8,654 bases of DNA from an uncultured Clostridia bacterium (GTDB taxonomy: Bacteria; Bacillota; Clostridia; Christensenellales; Aristaeellaceae), in the NCBI GenBank assembly GCA_937886445.1, contig CALGBY010000096.1:1-8654 (forward strand), in the 5' to 3' direction. A program made the translations under genes and the position numbers. The notes under the pieces are model-generated. The model had not been told where the DNA came from, did not search any database, and saw only the letters and a list, made by a program, of their open reading frames with translations. The first letter of the stretch is position 1; each line of letters begins with the position of its first letter. This document shows, one piece after another, positions 1 through 6,668 of the stretch.

Positions 1-1
1 C

Positions 2-2377
2 AACCTGGACGGCGAAATGAAGAACCATTTCACCGTCGGTATCGATGATGACCTGACCGGCACCAGCCTGAAGCTGGGCGAGACCTTCGCCGCCGCTCCC
101 GCCGGCACCAGCGCCTGCATGTTCTACGGCCTTGGTTCTGACGGTACCGTGGGTGCCAACAAGAACTCCATCAAGATCATCGGCGACCATACCGATAAGT
201 ATGCTCAGGCCTACTTCTTCTATGATTCCAAGAAGTCCGGCGGCCTCACCGTAAGCCATCTGCGCTTCGGTGACAAGCCCATCCAGAGCCCCTATCTGAT
301 CGATGTGGCCGACTTTATCTCCTGCTCCAACCCCGCCTATGTGACCATGTATGACATGGTTTCTCCTCTGCGCGAGGGCGGCACCTTCCTGCTGAACTGC
401 CAGTGGACCAAGGAAGAGCTGAACGAGCGTCTTCCCGCTTCCATGAAGCGCAATCTGGCTGCCAAGAAGGCCAATTTCTGGATCATCAACGCCATCGACC
501 TGGCCCGTAAAGTGGGCATGGGCGGACGTACCAACACCACCCTGCAGGCCGCGTTCTTCAAGCTGGCCGACATCATCCCCTATGCTGATGCCGACAAGTA
601 CATGAAGGAAAAGGTAGTCGCTTCCTACGGCAAGAAGGGTCAGGATGTTGTTAACATGAACTTTGCCGCCATCGACGCCGCCATCGACGGCCTCGAGAAG
701 GTAGAGATCCCTGCCGACTGGGCAACCGCCACCGAAGGCGCCGTAGCTGCCAAGCCCAACGGAACCACCGAGTATTACGATGAATTCATCGCGCCCGTTC
801 TGGCTCAGGAAGGCAACAAGCTGCCCGTCAGCAAGCTGGATCCCCGCGGTATCGTTCCCACCGGCACCACCAAGTTCGAAAAGCGCGGCATCGCCGTGGT
901 CGTTCCCGAATGGGACAGCACCAAGAAGTGCGCTCAGTGCGGCAACTGCGCCATCGTGTGCCCGCACGCCTGCATCCGTCCTATCTATGTAGCTGAAGGC
1001 ACTGAAGTGCCCGCCGGCTTCGCCACCGTGAAGGCCACCGGTAAGGAATTTGCCGGTATGCTGTACCGTATGCAGGTAAGCCCGCTGGATTGCACCGGCT
1101 GCGGCAACTGCGTGGATGTATGCCCGATGCCCGAATCTCCGCTCTCCCTCAAGCCGCTTGACACTCAGCGCAAGGAAGAAGAGAACTGGGAGTTCGCCAT
1201 GACCGTTCCCGAGGTGGCCGACCGCATCACCAACAAGGCCTCCGTCAAGAACAGCCAGGCGCTCAAGCCCCTGTTTGAGTTCTCCGGTGCCTGCGCCGGC
1301 TGCGGCGAGACTCCGTATGTCAAGCTGGTCACCCAGCTCTTCGGCGACAGGATGATCGTGGCCAACGCCACCGGCTGCTCCTCCATTTACGGCGGATCCG
1401 CCCCCACCTGCCCCTATACCACCAATGAAAAGGGCTTCGGCCCCGCCTGGAGCAACTCCCTGTTTGAAGATAATGCTGAATTCGGCTTCGGTATGAACCT
1501 GGCCACCGCTCAGCGCCGTGCCAAGCTGGCTGATGTCATCGCCAATGTTGCCGAAAACGGCAAGTGCGATGAGGTGAAGGCCGCCGCTAAGGAATGGCTG
1601 GACAACATGGAAGATGCCGAAGGCAGCCGCAAGGCCGGCGAAAAGCTGGTTGCCGCCATCGGTGAGACCCCCTGCTGCGAAAACGGCAAGTACATCATTG
1701 ATAACAAGGATCTGCTCACCAAGAAGTCCATCTGGATCTTCGGCGGCGACGGCTGGTCCTATGATATCGGTTACGGCGGTGTGGATCACGTACTGGCTCA
1801 GAATCAGGATGTCAATATCCTCGTTCTGGACACCGAAGTGTACTCCAATACCGGCGGACAGGCCTCCAAGGCGACTCCTACCGGCGCTGTGGCCAAGTTT
1901 GCCGCTGCCGGTAAGCGCACCAAGAAGAAGGATCTGGGCATGATGGCCATGAGCTACGGCTATGTGTATGTGGCGCAGGTCGCTATGAGCAACCCCGCTC
2001 AGGTGATCAAGGCCATGATCGAAGCCGAAGCTTATCATGGACCTTCCCTCATCATCGCTTACGCTCCCTGCATCAACCACGGCCTGAAGGCCAAGGGCGG
2101 CATGGGCAAGGCGCAGGCCGAGATCAAGAAGGCTGTGGAATGCGGCTACTGGCAGTGCTACCGCTTCAATCCCGATCTGGCCGCGCAGGGCAAGAACCCC
2201 ATGACCGTGGACAGCAAGGATCCCACCGGCGATTATCAGGAATTCCTGAAGGGCGAAGTTCGTTACACTTCTCTGCTCCAGCAGTTCCCCGCTGCCGCCG
2301 AGAAGCTCTTCGCGCTGCAGGAAGAAGACGCCAAGGAGCGTCTCGCTTCCTACAAGAAGCTGGCTGAGCAGGAATAA
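2..2377 (+). CDS. nifJ: Pyruvate:ferredoxin (flavodoxin) oxidoreductase, 5'-truncated by window edge
   Basis: This cytoplasmic enzyme oxidatively decarboxylates pyruvate with CoA to acetyl-CoA and CO2 and reduces ferredoxin, the central step of clostridial fermentation. The frame is open to the window edge (first codon at 2), so the ATG at 17 is an internal Met. Of the usual roughly 1170-1180 residues, 791 are present; the N-terminal domains are missing. Numbering from the first codon, two ferredoxin-type [4Fe-4S] motifs lie at C310/C313/C316/C320 and C364/C367/C370/C374. The thiamine-diphosphate domain follows. The ligands expected for the proximal cluster are C431 and C434 (ACAGCGE), C459 (ATGC) and C690 (PCINHG). 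The TPP/Mg motif runs from GDG (582-584) to NTGGQ (616-620). No frameshift or lost key residue is visible. A strong terminator begins 24 bases after the stop, so it is the last gene of its transcript. Identification is very secure. Confidence 0.97.
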   Translation, partial: NLDGEMKNHFTVGIDDDLTGTSLKLGETFAAAPAGTSACMFYGLGSDGTVGANKNSIKIIGDHTDKYAQAYFFYDSKKSGGLTVSHLRFGDKPIQSPYLIDVADFISCSNPAYVTMYDMVSPLREGGTFLLNCQWTKEELNERLPASMKRNLAAKKANFWIINAIDLARKVGMGGRTNTTLQAAFFKLADIIPYADADKYMKEKVVASYGKKGQDVVNMNFAAIDAAIDGLEKVEIPADWATATEGAVAAKPNGTTEYYDEFIAPVLAQEGNKLPVSKLDPRGIVPTGTTKFEKRGIAVVVPEWDSTKKCAQCGNCAIVCPHACIRPIYVAEGTEVPAGFATVKATGKEFAGMLYRMQVSPLDCTGCGNCVDVCPMPESPLSLKPLDTQRKEEENWEFAMTVPEVADRITNKASVKNSQALKPLFEFSGACAGCGETPYVKLVTQLFGDRMIVANATGCSSIYGGSAPTCPYTTNEKGFGPAWSNSLFEDNAEFGFGMNLATAQRRAKLADVIANVAENGKCDEVKAAAKEWLDNMEDAEGSRKAGEKLVAAIGETPCCENGKYIIDNKDLLTKKSIWIFGGDGWSYDIGYGGVDHVLAQNQDVNILVLDTEVYSNTGGQASKATPTGAVAKFAAAGKRTKKKDLGMMAMSYGYVYVAQVAMSNPAQVIKAMIEAEAYHGPSLIIAYAPCINHGLKAKGGMGKAQAEIKKAVECGYWQCYRFNPDLAAQGKNPMTVDSKDPTGDYQEFLKGEVRYTSLLQQFPAAAEKLFALQEEDAKERLASYKKLAEQE

Positions 2378-2401
2378 GTTTTGCTGAAAGCTGAATGACC
2401 C

Positions 2402-2431
2402 GGAGCACCGCGAAAGCGGTGCTCCTTTTTT
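2402..2431 (+). terminator. Intrinsic terminator of nifJ
   Basis: A perfect 10-bp stem (GGAGCACCGC at 2402-2411 with GCGGTGCTCC at 2416-2425) closes on a GAAA tetraloop and is followed by six T (2426-2431). It lies 24 bases after the nifJ stop codon. Confidence 0.96.
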
Positions 2432-2451
2432 GCTGCCGTTCTGTCGCCGCA

Positions 2452-2485
2452 GAAAAAAGCAGGCAGCCCGTATTACGGACTGCCT
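2452..2485 (-). terminator. Intrinsic terminator of the GGDEF gene
   Basis: Read on the minus strand, AGGCAGTCCG (2485-2476) pairs with CGGGCTGCCT (2470-2461). This gives a 10-bp stem with one G-U wobble and a 5-base loop, then GC and a run of six T (2458-2453). On the plus strand the wobble becomes a C-A mismatch and there is no T tract, so it acts on the minus-strand transcript. It starts 23 bases past the GGDEF stop and faces the nifJ terminator. Confidence 0.92.
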
Positions 2486-2508
2486 GACATACTTCTGATC
2501 CTGTTGAT

Positions 2509-3573
2509 TTACTGCAGCTTTCTGCGTTCTATACCGGTCCTCTTATAGTACTCTTCCTTGTCCTTATACAGCAGCTTATCCGCTTCATGCATCAGTTCCT
2601 CAACAGTCGCTCCGGGATGCTCCTGCAGCGACGCGCTGCCGATGGACACCGCAAGTGATTTGGCCATTTTTCCTTCCCACGCCCTGACCATGGAGCAGTA
2701 CGCGTTCAACTGCTTATCCACGGTCTCTTTTCCGCGGAAGGTGATCACACAAAACTCATCGCCGCCGGTACGGCACAGCAGCGCTGCTCCTTTGAAGCAC
2801 TGGCGCATCAGATCGCCTGCGGCGATCAGCATCTCATCTCCCGCTTCGTGACCGTACAGGTCATTCGCGCGTTTCAGGCTGTTGACATCCAGACAGATCA
2901 CGGCAAGGTTCTTATCCAGCGGCTTTTCGGAAATATGTTCAATAAATTCGATATACATATTACGGTTTGAAAGACCGGTCAGCGTATCCTCGTGCGCCTG
3001 CTTTTCGGCTTTCAGATAATAGTACTGCTTCTGCAGGGAAAGCAGCATTGAGATAGAGGCATCACAGAAATACAATACCGGAAAGCGGGCAAGAAATGTT
3101 TCCGTATACCCCGGTACAGTAGGGAGGCTCGCTTTGACAGGCGTCCAGAACAGAATGATCACGAAAAACTGAAAGTACAGTGAAACACATATTCCCACCA
3201 TCGGATACAGGATACTCATGCCGAGCAGCGGCATCAGCAGGATCCACAGACAGGCAAAGCCCTCATTTTCTCCTGTGATCGCGTATACTGAAAAAATCAG
3301 CGCGCACATCACAGCCATTAGGATATCCCCCGCCTTCAGCTGCTTGAACTTTACGATCAGAAACACCGCCACGGCAAAACCGATGATCAGCACGCCGGTG
3401 GTACAGGCCATGAATGCATAACCCTTCACGATATTCATCACCGTCAGGATCACCGAAACAAAGCACAGAAAACAGCCTGCCAGCGCCTTTGCGCGGTAAT
3501 CCTGACGCCGTCTTGCCGCGTTATCGGGCTCTACCGTGATCAGTTCCTTCAGTTTTTGCAAATATTCTTTCAT
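2509..3573 (-). CDS. Membrane-anchored GGDEF protein, predicted diguanylate cyclase
   Basis: It is predicted to make cyclic di-GMP from two GTP at the cytoplasmic face of the membrane. The 354-residue protein has a short N-terminal cytoplasmic part, then about five hydrophobic segments (roughly 31-49, 53-75, 84-100, 105-122, 124-143). A linker helix of about 163-195 leads into a GGDEF domain from DTLTGLSNR (196-204) to about residue 345. The nucleotide/metal region keeps D229, N237, D238, H242 and D246, and the signature GGDEF is intact at 270-274. The usual RxxD inhibitory site just before the signature is absent (the residues there are AALLCRT). I cannot match the membrane part to a named sensor domain. 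The ATG at 3571-3573 follows a GGAGA ribosome binding site (3581-3585) after 7 bases. It has its own promoter and terminator, so it is probably monocistronic. Cyclase activity is inferred from the motif. Confidence 0.93.
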   Translation of the reverse strand: MKEYLQKLKELITVEPDNAARRRQDYRAKALAGCFLCFVSVILTVMNIVKGYAFMACTTGVLIIGFAVAVFLIVKFKQLKAGDILMAVMCALIFSVYAITGENEGFACLWILLMPLLGMSILYPMVGICVSLYFQFFVIILFWTPVKASLPTVPGYTETFLARFPVLYFCDASISMLLSLQKQYYYLKAEKQAHEDTLTGLSNRNMYIEFIEHISEKPLDKNLAVICLDVNSLKRANDLYGHEAGDEMLIAAGDLMRQCFKGAALLCRTGGDEFCVITFRGKETVDKQLNAYCSMVRAWEGKMAKSLAVSIGSASLQEHPGATVEELMHEADKLLYKDKEEYYKRTGIERRKLQ

Positions 3574-3608
3574 CAGCGTTTCTCCGCTTACATTTAAAAT
3601 TACATATC

Positions 3609-3627
3609 ACACAATAATGTGTATTGT
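3609..3627 (-). promoter_or_regulatory. Overlapping dyads at the GGDEF transcript start (possible operator)
   Basis: Two overlapping perfect inverted repeats sit directly downstream of the -10 box: ACACA-N4-TGTGT (3609-3622) and ACAATA-N5-TATTGT (3611-3627). The expected transcription start is near 3622, so they cover about the first 14 transcribed bases and the bases just before. A repressor could bind here, or the transcript could begin with a small hairpin. The sequence is AT-rich, so chance cannot be excluded. Confidence 0.4.
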
Positions 3628-3628
3628 T

Positions 3629-3657
3629 ATTATAGCAAGCAGACCCGAGTGTGTAAA
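3629..3657 (-). promoter_or_regulatory. Sigma-A-type promoter of the GGDEF gene
   Basis: On the minus strand the -35 box TTTACA (3657-3652) and a consensus -10 box TATAAT (3634-3629) are separated by exactly 17 bases. The predicted start near 3622 gives a leader of about 48 bases before the ATG at 3573. Confidence 0.85.
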
Positions 3658-3711
3658 GTATTTTTTTGCACTGCTCAGAATTTTTTTCATTGCTGAGTCG
3701 GGTTTTTCAGC

Positions 3712-5136
3712 TCAGCCGTTGGCCTTTCCCCTGTAGCAGTACTCGATCACCTGCTCCGGCTCCGTGCGTACGATAAACATAAAATCATCGCTTTCCAGCT
3801 GCAGCCATGTACCGTCGCGCGATTCATATCGCAGAGTAACGCGCAGCGGTTCTTTTTCCTCCTCCGAAAGCGGTTCAAACCCGGAGAACCATTCATATAC
3901 CGTATCCTGCAGACCGGCGGGCGGTTCGCTGTCCGCGTATTCCTCCATGTGCGCGCTTTCGCGTCCGGTCCGTGAGGGCCAAAGGCCAATCAACTGCTCT
4001 TCCCGGCCAAACACAACATAAAACGCCTCTTCTTCTCCTCCGCAAAGCAACTCACATGTATAACGCCGGATCCCGGTTTCATCCGCGTACACAGAAACGC
4101 TTACCGGAATACCCGACAGATCCGCTTTATAGCCGGTCGAGGCAAGAATACGCTTGGCTTTTTCCGTAAGACGCGCCTTTCTTTCGGCCTGCTCTCTGCT
4201 GTATTCCCCTTCACCCGCTTCGCTTTCGGTCACAGGCTGCGGTTTTTCAAACGGCTTGACAACACTTGAGCCTCTTTGATCCGCGGACATACTGAAGCGG
4301 ATACTCGCGGGATATTTCTCACCACACTGCAGAATGATCGTCAATTCGCAATTTCCGTCCACCTGCATAAGGCTGCCATCGCTGTTCAGCACGGCGTTCA
4401 CACTGCACGCGGTCAGCGAAAGGCTGTCCATCGTATAGCATATTCCCGCAGTAACGGTGGGATAGTCATAAATATCGGCATAAGCGTAATCAGAAAACTC
4501 CTGCCTGTTGTAATCCGCTCCGAAATAGCGTTCCAGCACATACTGCCCCAGCAAGGTCACCGCATGATCGGCAAGCGCCCCCGCTCCGCCGGAGGGCAGA
4601 ACAAATGTGAGGCTCTCGCTTCCGTCCGCGTTCACGTTCACAGTAAACTGATCTTTGATCAAAGGCTCGGTTTGAACGATCACTGCCTCGGCGATACCGA
4701 GAAGTGCCTTCAGCTTGGATGAAACATTCACTACAGAGTTTCTGCTTTCCGAATATCCTGTACGCCAGGAACCGGGGTGCAATGTCTCGGTAACAAATAC
4801 CTCCCTGTTATTTCGGGTCACTGTATATCCAGATTCACGGTATTCGATATGATTCCCTTCTGCTCCTTCCGTATAAAGAGGCGTGAACAGTTGTACCTTC
4901 TGCAGGCTGTTGTTCCCGTCCATCACCGCCGTGACAGAAGCCCGCTTGAACAGCCGCCCGTCTATCGAAAATTCCGCTTCTCCGTTCACAGTCACATTCA
5001 TCTCATCAAAAGCAAGTTTCTCTGCCGCCTCAAAATATCGCAGCAAAACGCTGTCTTCCGAGATCGCGAAAGCGCATATTCCGGCAATTGCCAATACCAG
5101 CGCCGCGGTCAACAGCTTCCGTTTCATTTTTTTCAT
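3712..5136 (-). CDS. Exported or membrane-anchored protein of unknown function
   Basis: I do not recognise this 474-residue protein. It starts with a basic stretch (MKKMKRK) and a hydrophobic core to about residue 24. AFA just before ISEDS could be a signal-peptidase I site, or the segment may remain as an anchor. There is no lipobox Cys at the end of the hydrophobic stretch. The rest is hydrophilic and beta-rich, with repeated short strands of the kind seen in extracytoplasmic proteins. A charged, probably helical stretch at about 300-330 (rich in E, R, K) may link an N-terminal part to a C-terminal part that contains several Cys. The start is the first ATG, because GGAGGG (5145-5150) lies 8 bases upstream; the Met three codons later would be too far. 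It has its own promoter. No good terminator follows, so some transcripts may continue into the GGDEF gene. It could be a sensor or envelope protein, but nothing here proves a role. Confidence 0.85.
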   Translation of the reverse strand: MKKMKRKLLTAALVLAIAGICAFAISEDSVLLRYFEAAEKLAFDEMNVTVNGEAEFSIDGRLFKRASVTAVMDGNNSLQKVQLFTPLYTEGAEGNHIEYRESGYTVTRNNREVFVTETLHPGSWRTGYSESRNSVVNVSSKLKALLGIAEAVIVQTEPLIKDQFTVNVNADGSESLTFVLPSGGAGALADHAVTLLGQYVLERYFGADYNRQEFSDYAYADIYDYPTVTAGICYTMDSLSLTACSVNAVLNSDGSLMQVDGNCELTIILQCGEKYPASIRFSMSADQRGSSVVKPFEKPQPVTESEAGEGEYSREQAERKARLTEKAKRILASTGYKADLSGIPVSVSVYADETGIRRYTCELLCGGEEEAFYVVFGREEQLIGLWPSRTGRESAHMEEYADSEPPAGLQDTVYEWFSGFEPLSEEEKEPLRVTLRYESRDGTWLQLESDDFMFIVRTEPEQVIEYCYRGKANG

Positions 5137-5175
5137 ATTTTCTTCCCTCCGAATCGTTTTTTCTGATACGCATCA

Positions 5176-5204
5176 ATTATATTTGGTTTTCAGTATCCTG
5201 TAAA
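5176..5204 (-). promoter_or_regulatory. Sigma-A-type promoter of the unknown exported gene
   Basis: On the minus strand TTTACA (5204-5199) and TATAAT (5181-5176) are separated by 17 bases, the same hexamers and spacing as the GGDEF promoter. The predicted start near 5169 gives a leader of about 33 bases. It lies between the reductase terminator and the ATG at 5136. Confidence 0.85.
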
Positions 5205-5239
5205 TACCCGTCCGCAGGTTTTACATTTGTCTCAGTATC

Positions 5240-5271
5240 AAAAGCCGCGCCGTCATATCAGGCGCGGTTTT
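5240..5271 (-). terminator. Intrinsic terminator of the aldo/keto reductase gene
   Basis: CCGCGCC (minus strand 5267-5261 and complement 5251-5245) forms a 7-bp all-GC stem around a 9-base loop. On the minus strand it is followed by CTTTT; on the plus strand GGCGCGG is followed by TTTT, so it may also act in the other direction. It begins about 40 bases after the reductase stop and ends before the next promoter. Confidence 0.85.
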
Positions 5272-5309
5272 CTCATTTCCTTTTCACTTACATTTCCTGT
5301 TTCGGACGG

Positions 5310-6452
5310 TCATTCAAACAGTTTTTCCGCCAGCTTCATTCTGTCTCTGATTTTTACGCCAAACGGGCATCGTTTCTCACAACCACCGCAACCCACACAG
5401 TCTTTTCCTCCGGCTGCCAGCGCGCGGTAATGCTCCCGTACGGAAGCCGGTACTTCCTTTTGCATCGCCGCAAGATCATACAGCTTATTCACCATCGCGA
5501 TATCGATCTTTACGGGGCAGGGCATACAGTGACCGCAATAGGTACACTGCCCGTAGAAAGAATGCGTCTTCGCCCCGGCCAGCACCGTGGCATAATCCTT
5601 TTCTTCCTCGGTTGCCGTTTCATAGGCAGCTGCTTCTCTTGCCTGCTCCGCGCTTTCGATCCCTGCCATCACAGCAGCCACAGCCGGCCGTGTAAGGCAA
5701 TAATGCAGGCATTGGACCGGTGTCAGCTTAACACCGAAGGGAGACCTTTTTTCATCAAACAGTCTTCCCCCGGCATAACCCTTCATCACGGTAATGCCGA
5801 TCCCGTTCCTTTCGCAGGTATTATACAATTCGACCCGTTCGGGCGCGATCCCGATATTGTCTGTTTTCATTTCATCCGCAAAATAATCATCGATGTTTTC
5901 CGTGGGCGGCATCATATCAAAAGCCGGATTGACGCTGAAAAGCATCATCTCTATCACACCGCTCTCTGCCGCCGCCTTTGCCACAACGGGATTATGCGTG
6001 CTCATTCCGATATGCCGGATCTTTCCCTGCGCTTTCAGTTCATACACGTATTTCAAAAAATCGCTGTCCTGCAGCCTGTTCCATTCCTCTGTTTCATCCA
6101 CATAGTGGATCATGCCAAGATCGATATAGTCCGTTCCGAGGCGGGTGAGCAGGTCTTCAAAGGCTTCTTTGCATTTGTTCACATCCCGCGTACGCACATA
6201 CTGACCGTTTTGCCAGGTTGACCCGATATGCCCCTGAATGATCCATTTTTCACGTCTGCCCTGAAGCGCCGTTCCGAGGTCACTGCGTACTTTGGGATTG
6301 CTCATCCAGCAATCCAGTATATTGATACCCAGTCTCTCGCATTCATCCACCACCTGAACGCACTCCTGTGTAGAATGCCTTTCAAGCCATTCTCCGCCAA
6401 GGCCGATCTCGCTCACGCTCAATCCGGTTTTGCCCAATTGCCTGTATTTCAT
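5310..6452 (-). CDS. Aldo/keto reductase family protein with C-terminal 2x[4Fe-4S] ferredoxin domain
   Basis: This 380-residue protein combines an aldo/keto reductase barrel (about 1-295, opening MKYRQLGKTGLSVSEIGLG) with a ferredoxin-like tail. It belongs to the predicted-oxidoreductase group with Fe-S tails (COG1453 type), common in anaerobes; substrate and partner are unknown. The tail has C303/C306/C309/C312-P and C352/C355/C358/C362-P, each fit to bind a [4Fe-4S] cluster. In the barrel the usual Asp-Tyr-Lys-His tetrad aligns by eye to D47, N52, H75 and H116, so Tyr and Lys appear to be replaced. Electron transfer through the clusters may therefore replace ordinary hydride chemistry, which is my inference. 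The ATG at 6450-6452 follows GGAGGT (6458-6463) after 5 bases. A terminator follows the gene, and the leader upstream holds a candidate structured RNA. It is probably cytoplasmic. Confidence 0.93.
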   Translation of the reverse strand: MKYRQLGKTGLSVSEIGLGGEWLERHSTQECVQVVDECERLGINILDCWMSNPKVRSDLGTALQGRREKWIIQGHIGSTWQNGQYVRTRDVNKCKEAFEDLLTRLGTDYIDLGMIHYVDETEEWNRLQDSDFLKYVYELKAQGKIRHIGMSTHNPVVAKAAAESGVIEMMLFSVNPAFDMMPPTENIDDYFADEMKTDNIGIAPERVELYNTCERNGIGITVMKGYAGGRLFDEKRSPFGVKLTPVQCLHYCLTRPAVAAVMAGIESAEQAREAAAYETATEEEKDYATVLAGAKTHSFYGQCTYCGHCMPCPVKIDIAMVNKLYDLAAMQKEVPASVREHYRALAAGGKDCVGCGGCEKRCPFGVKIRDRMKLAEKLFE

Positions 6453-6489
6453 CCGGCACCTCCGTTATATACATAGTTGCTAAACATTA

Positions 6490-6504
6490 ATTCGCCATAC
6501 GAAT
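6490..6504 (-). other. Small hairpin in the reductase leader
   Basis: A perfect 5-bp inverted repeat, ATTCG-N5-CGAAT, lies 38 bases upstream of the reductase start codon. A flanking G-T pair can extend it to six pairs. It may be part of the same leader structure as the three-way junction or an expression platform; alone it is weak. Confidence 0.35.
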
Positions 6505-6540
6505 CGTTTTTCCTGCCTGAGGCTTCCTGACAAACACATT

Positions 6541-6593
6541 CCTCCGCCCTGTATCAGCAGGGTCTCACTGCCCATCGGTGTCTCACCCGGAGG
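6541..6593 (-). ncRNA. Candidate structured RNA (three-way junction) in the reductase leader
   Basis: Read on the minus strand, stem P1 pairs CCTCCG (6593-6588) with CGGAGG (6546-6541). P2 follows at once as GGTG-AGA-CACC (6587-6577). A 14-base joining segment (GATGGGCAGTGAGA, 6576-6563) leads to P3, CCCTG-N6-CAGGG (6562-6547), which abuts P1. The three stems thus form a compact junction with no free bases except the joining segment, itself purine-rich as ligand pockets often are. GTGAGAC occurs twice, once in P2 and once across the joining segment and P3. It lies about 90 bases upstream of the reductase ATG, on the same strand. I checked it against the riboswitch and small-RNA consensus sequences I know (cobalamin, TPP, SAM, glycine, cyclic di-GMP, fluoride, guanidine, THF, SRP RNA) and see no match. 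Function is unknown; it could be a riboswitch, a protein-binding leader or a chance fold. Confidence 0.4.
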
Positions 6594-6626
6594 ACGAACC
6601 ATATTTTTTCGGATACTTCCTTTGTA

Positions 6627-6658
6627 CACAAAGACCCGCTGCCTTTCGGCAGCGGGTC
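6627..6658 (-). terminator. Terminator of the surface-protein gene
   Basis: On the minus strand GACCCGCTGCC (6658-6648) pairs with GGCAGCGGGTC (6643-6633) in a perfect 11-bp stem with a GAAA loop. It begins 10 bases after the stop codon. The tail is only TTTGTGT, a weak U tract, so termination may be partial and some readthrough into the reductase leader is possible. Confidence 0.8.
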
Positions 6659-6668
6659 CGGTCATTGA

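Noticed and set aside
3674..3716. Mutually exclusive pairings of CTGAG/CTCAG segments after the stop of the unknown exported gene
   Set aside because: The stems are only 5-6 bp with 13-14 base loops, and on the minus strand they are followed by A-rich, not U-rich, sequence. I do not call a terminator or attenuator.
4276..6221. Long plus-strand open frames opposite the minus-strand genes (for example 4276-4722 and 5088-6221)
   Set aside because: They are antisense shadows. They lack ribosome binding sites and family motifs, while the minus-strand frames have promoters, binding sites and domains.
6481..6600. Cobalamin-riboswitch resemblance (GTCAGGAAGCCTCAGGCAGG near 6530-6511 recalls the GTCAGGAGACCTGCC end of that class)
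   Set aside because: The conserved core segments of the cobalamin aptamer are not present upstream and the stems are arranged differently.
6598..6628. Possible promoter for the reductase leader: TGTACA (6628-6623), 19-base gap, TATGGT (6603-6598)
   Set aside because: Both boxes are weak and the spacing is long. It would start transcription close to P1, which is suggestive, but it falls well short of the two promoters called here.
6620..6633. Perfect palindrome CTTTGT-AC-ACAAAG at the foot of the surface-gene terminator
   Set aside because: It is short, overlaps the terminator tail, and has no clear promoter beside it. It could be an operator but nothing supports that.
6480..6665. A 61-codon minus-strand reading frame between the surface-protein and reductase genes
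   Set aside because: Its first part lies inside the surface-gene terminator stem and the rest covers the structured leader. It has no ribosome binding site and no family resemblance.
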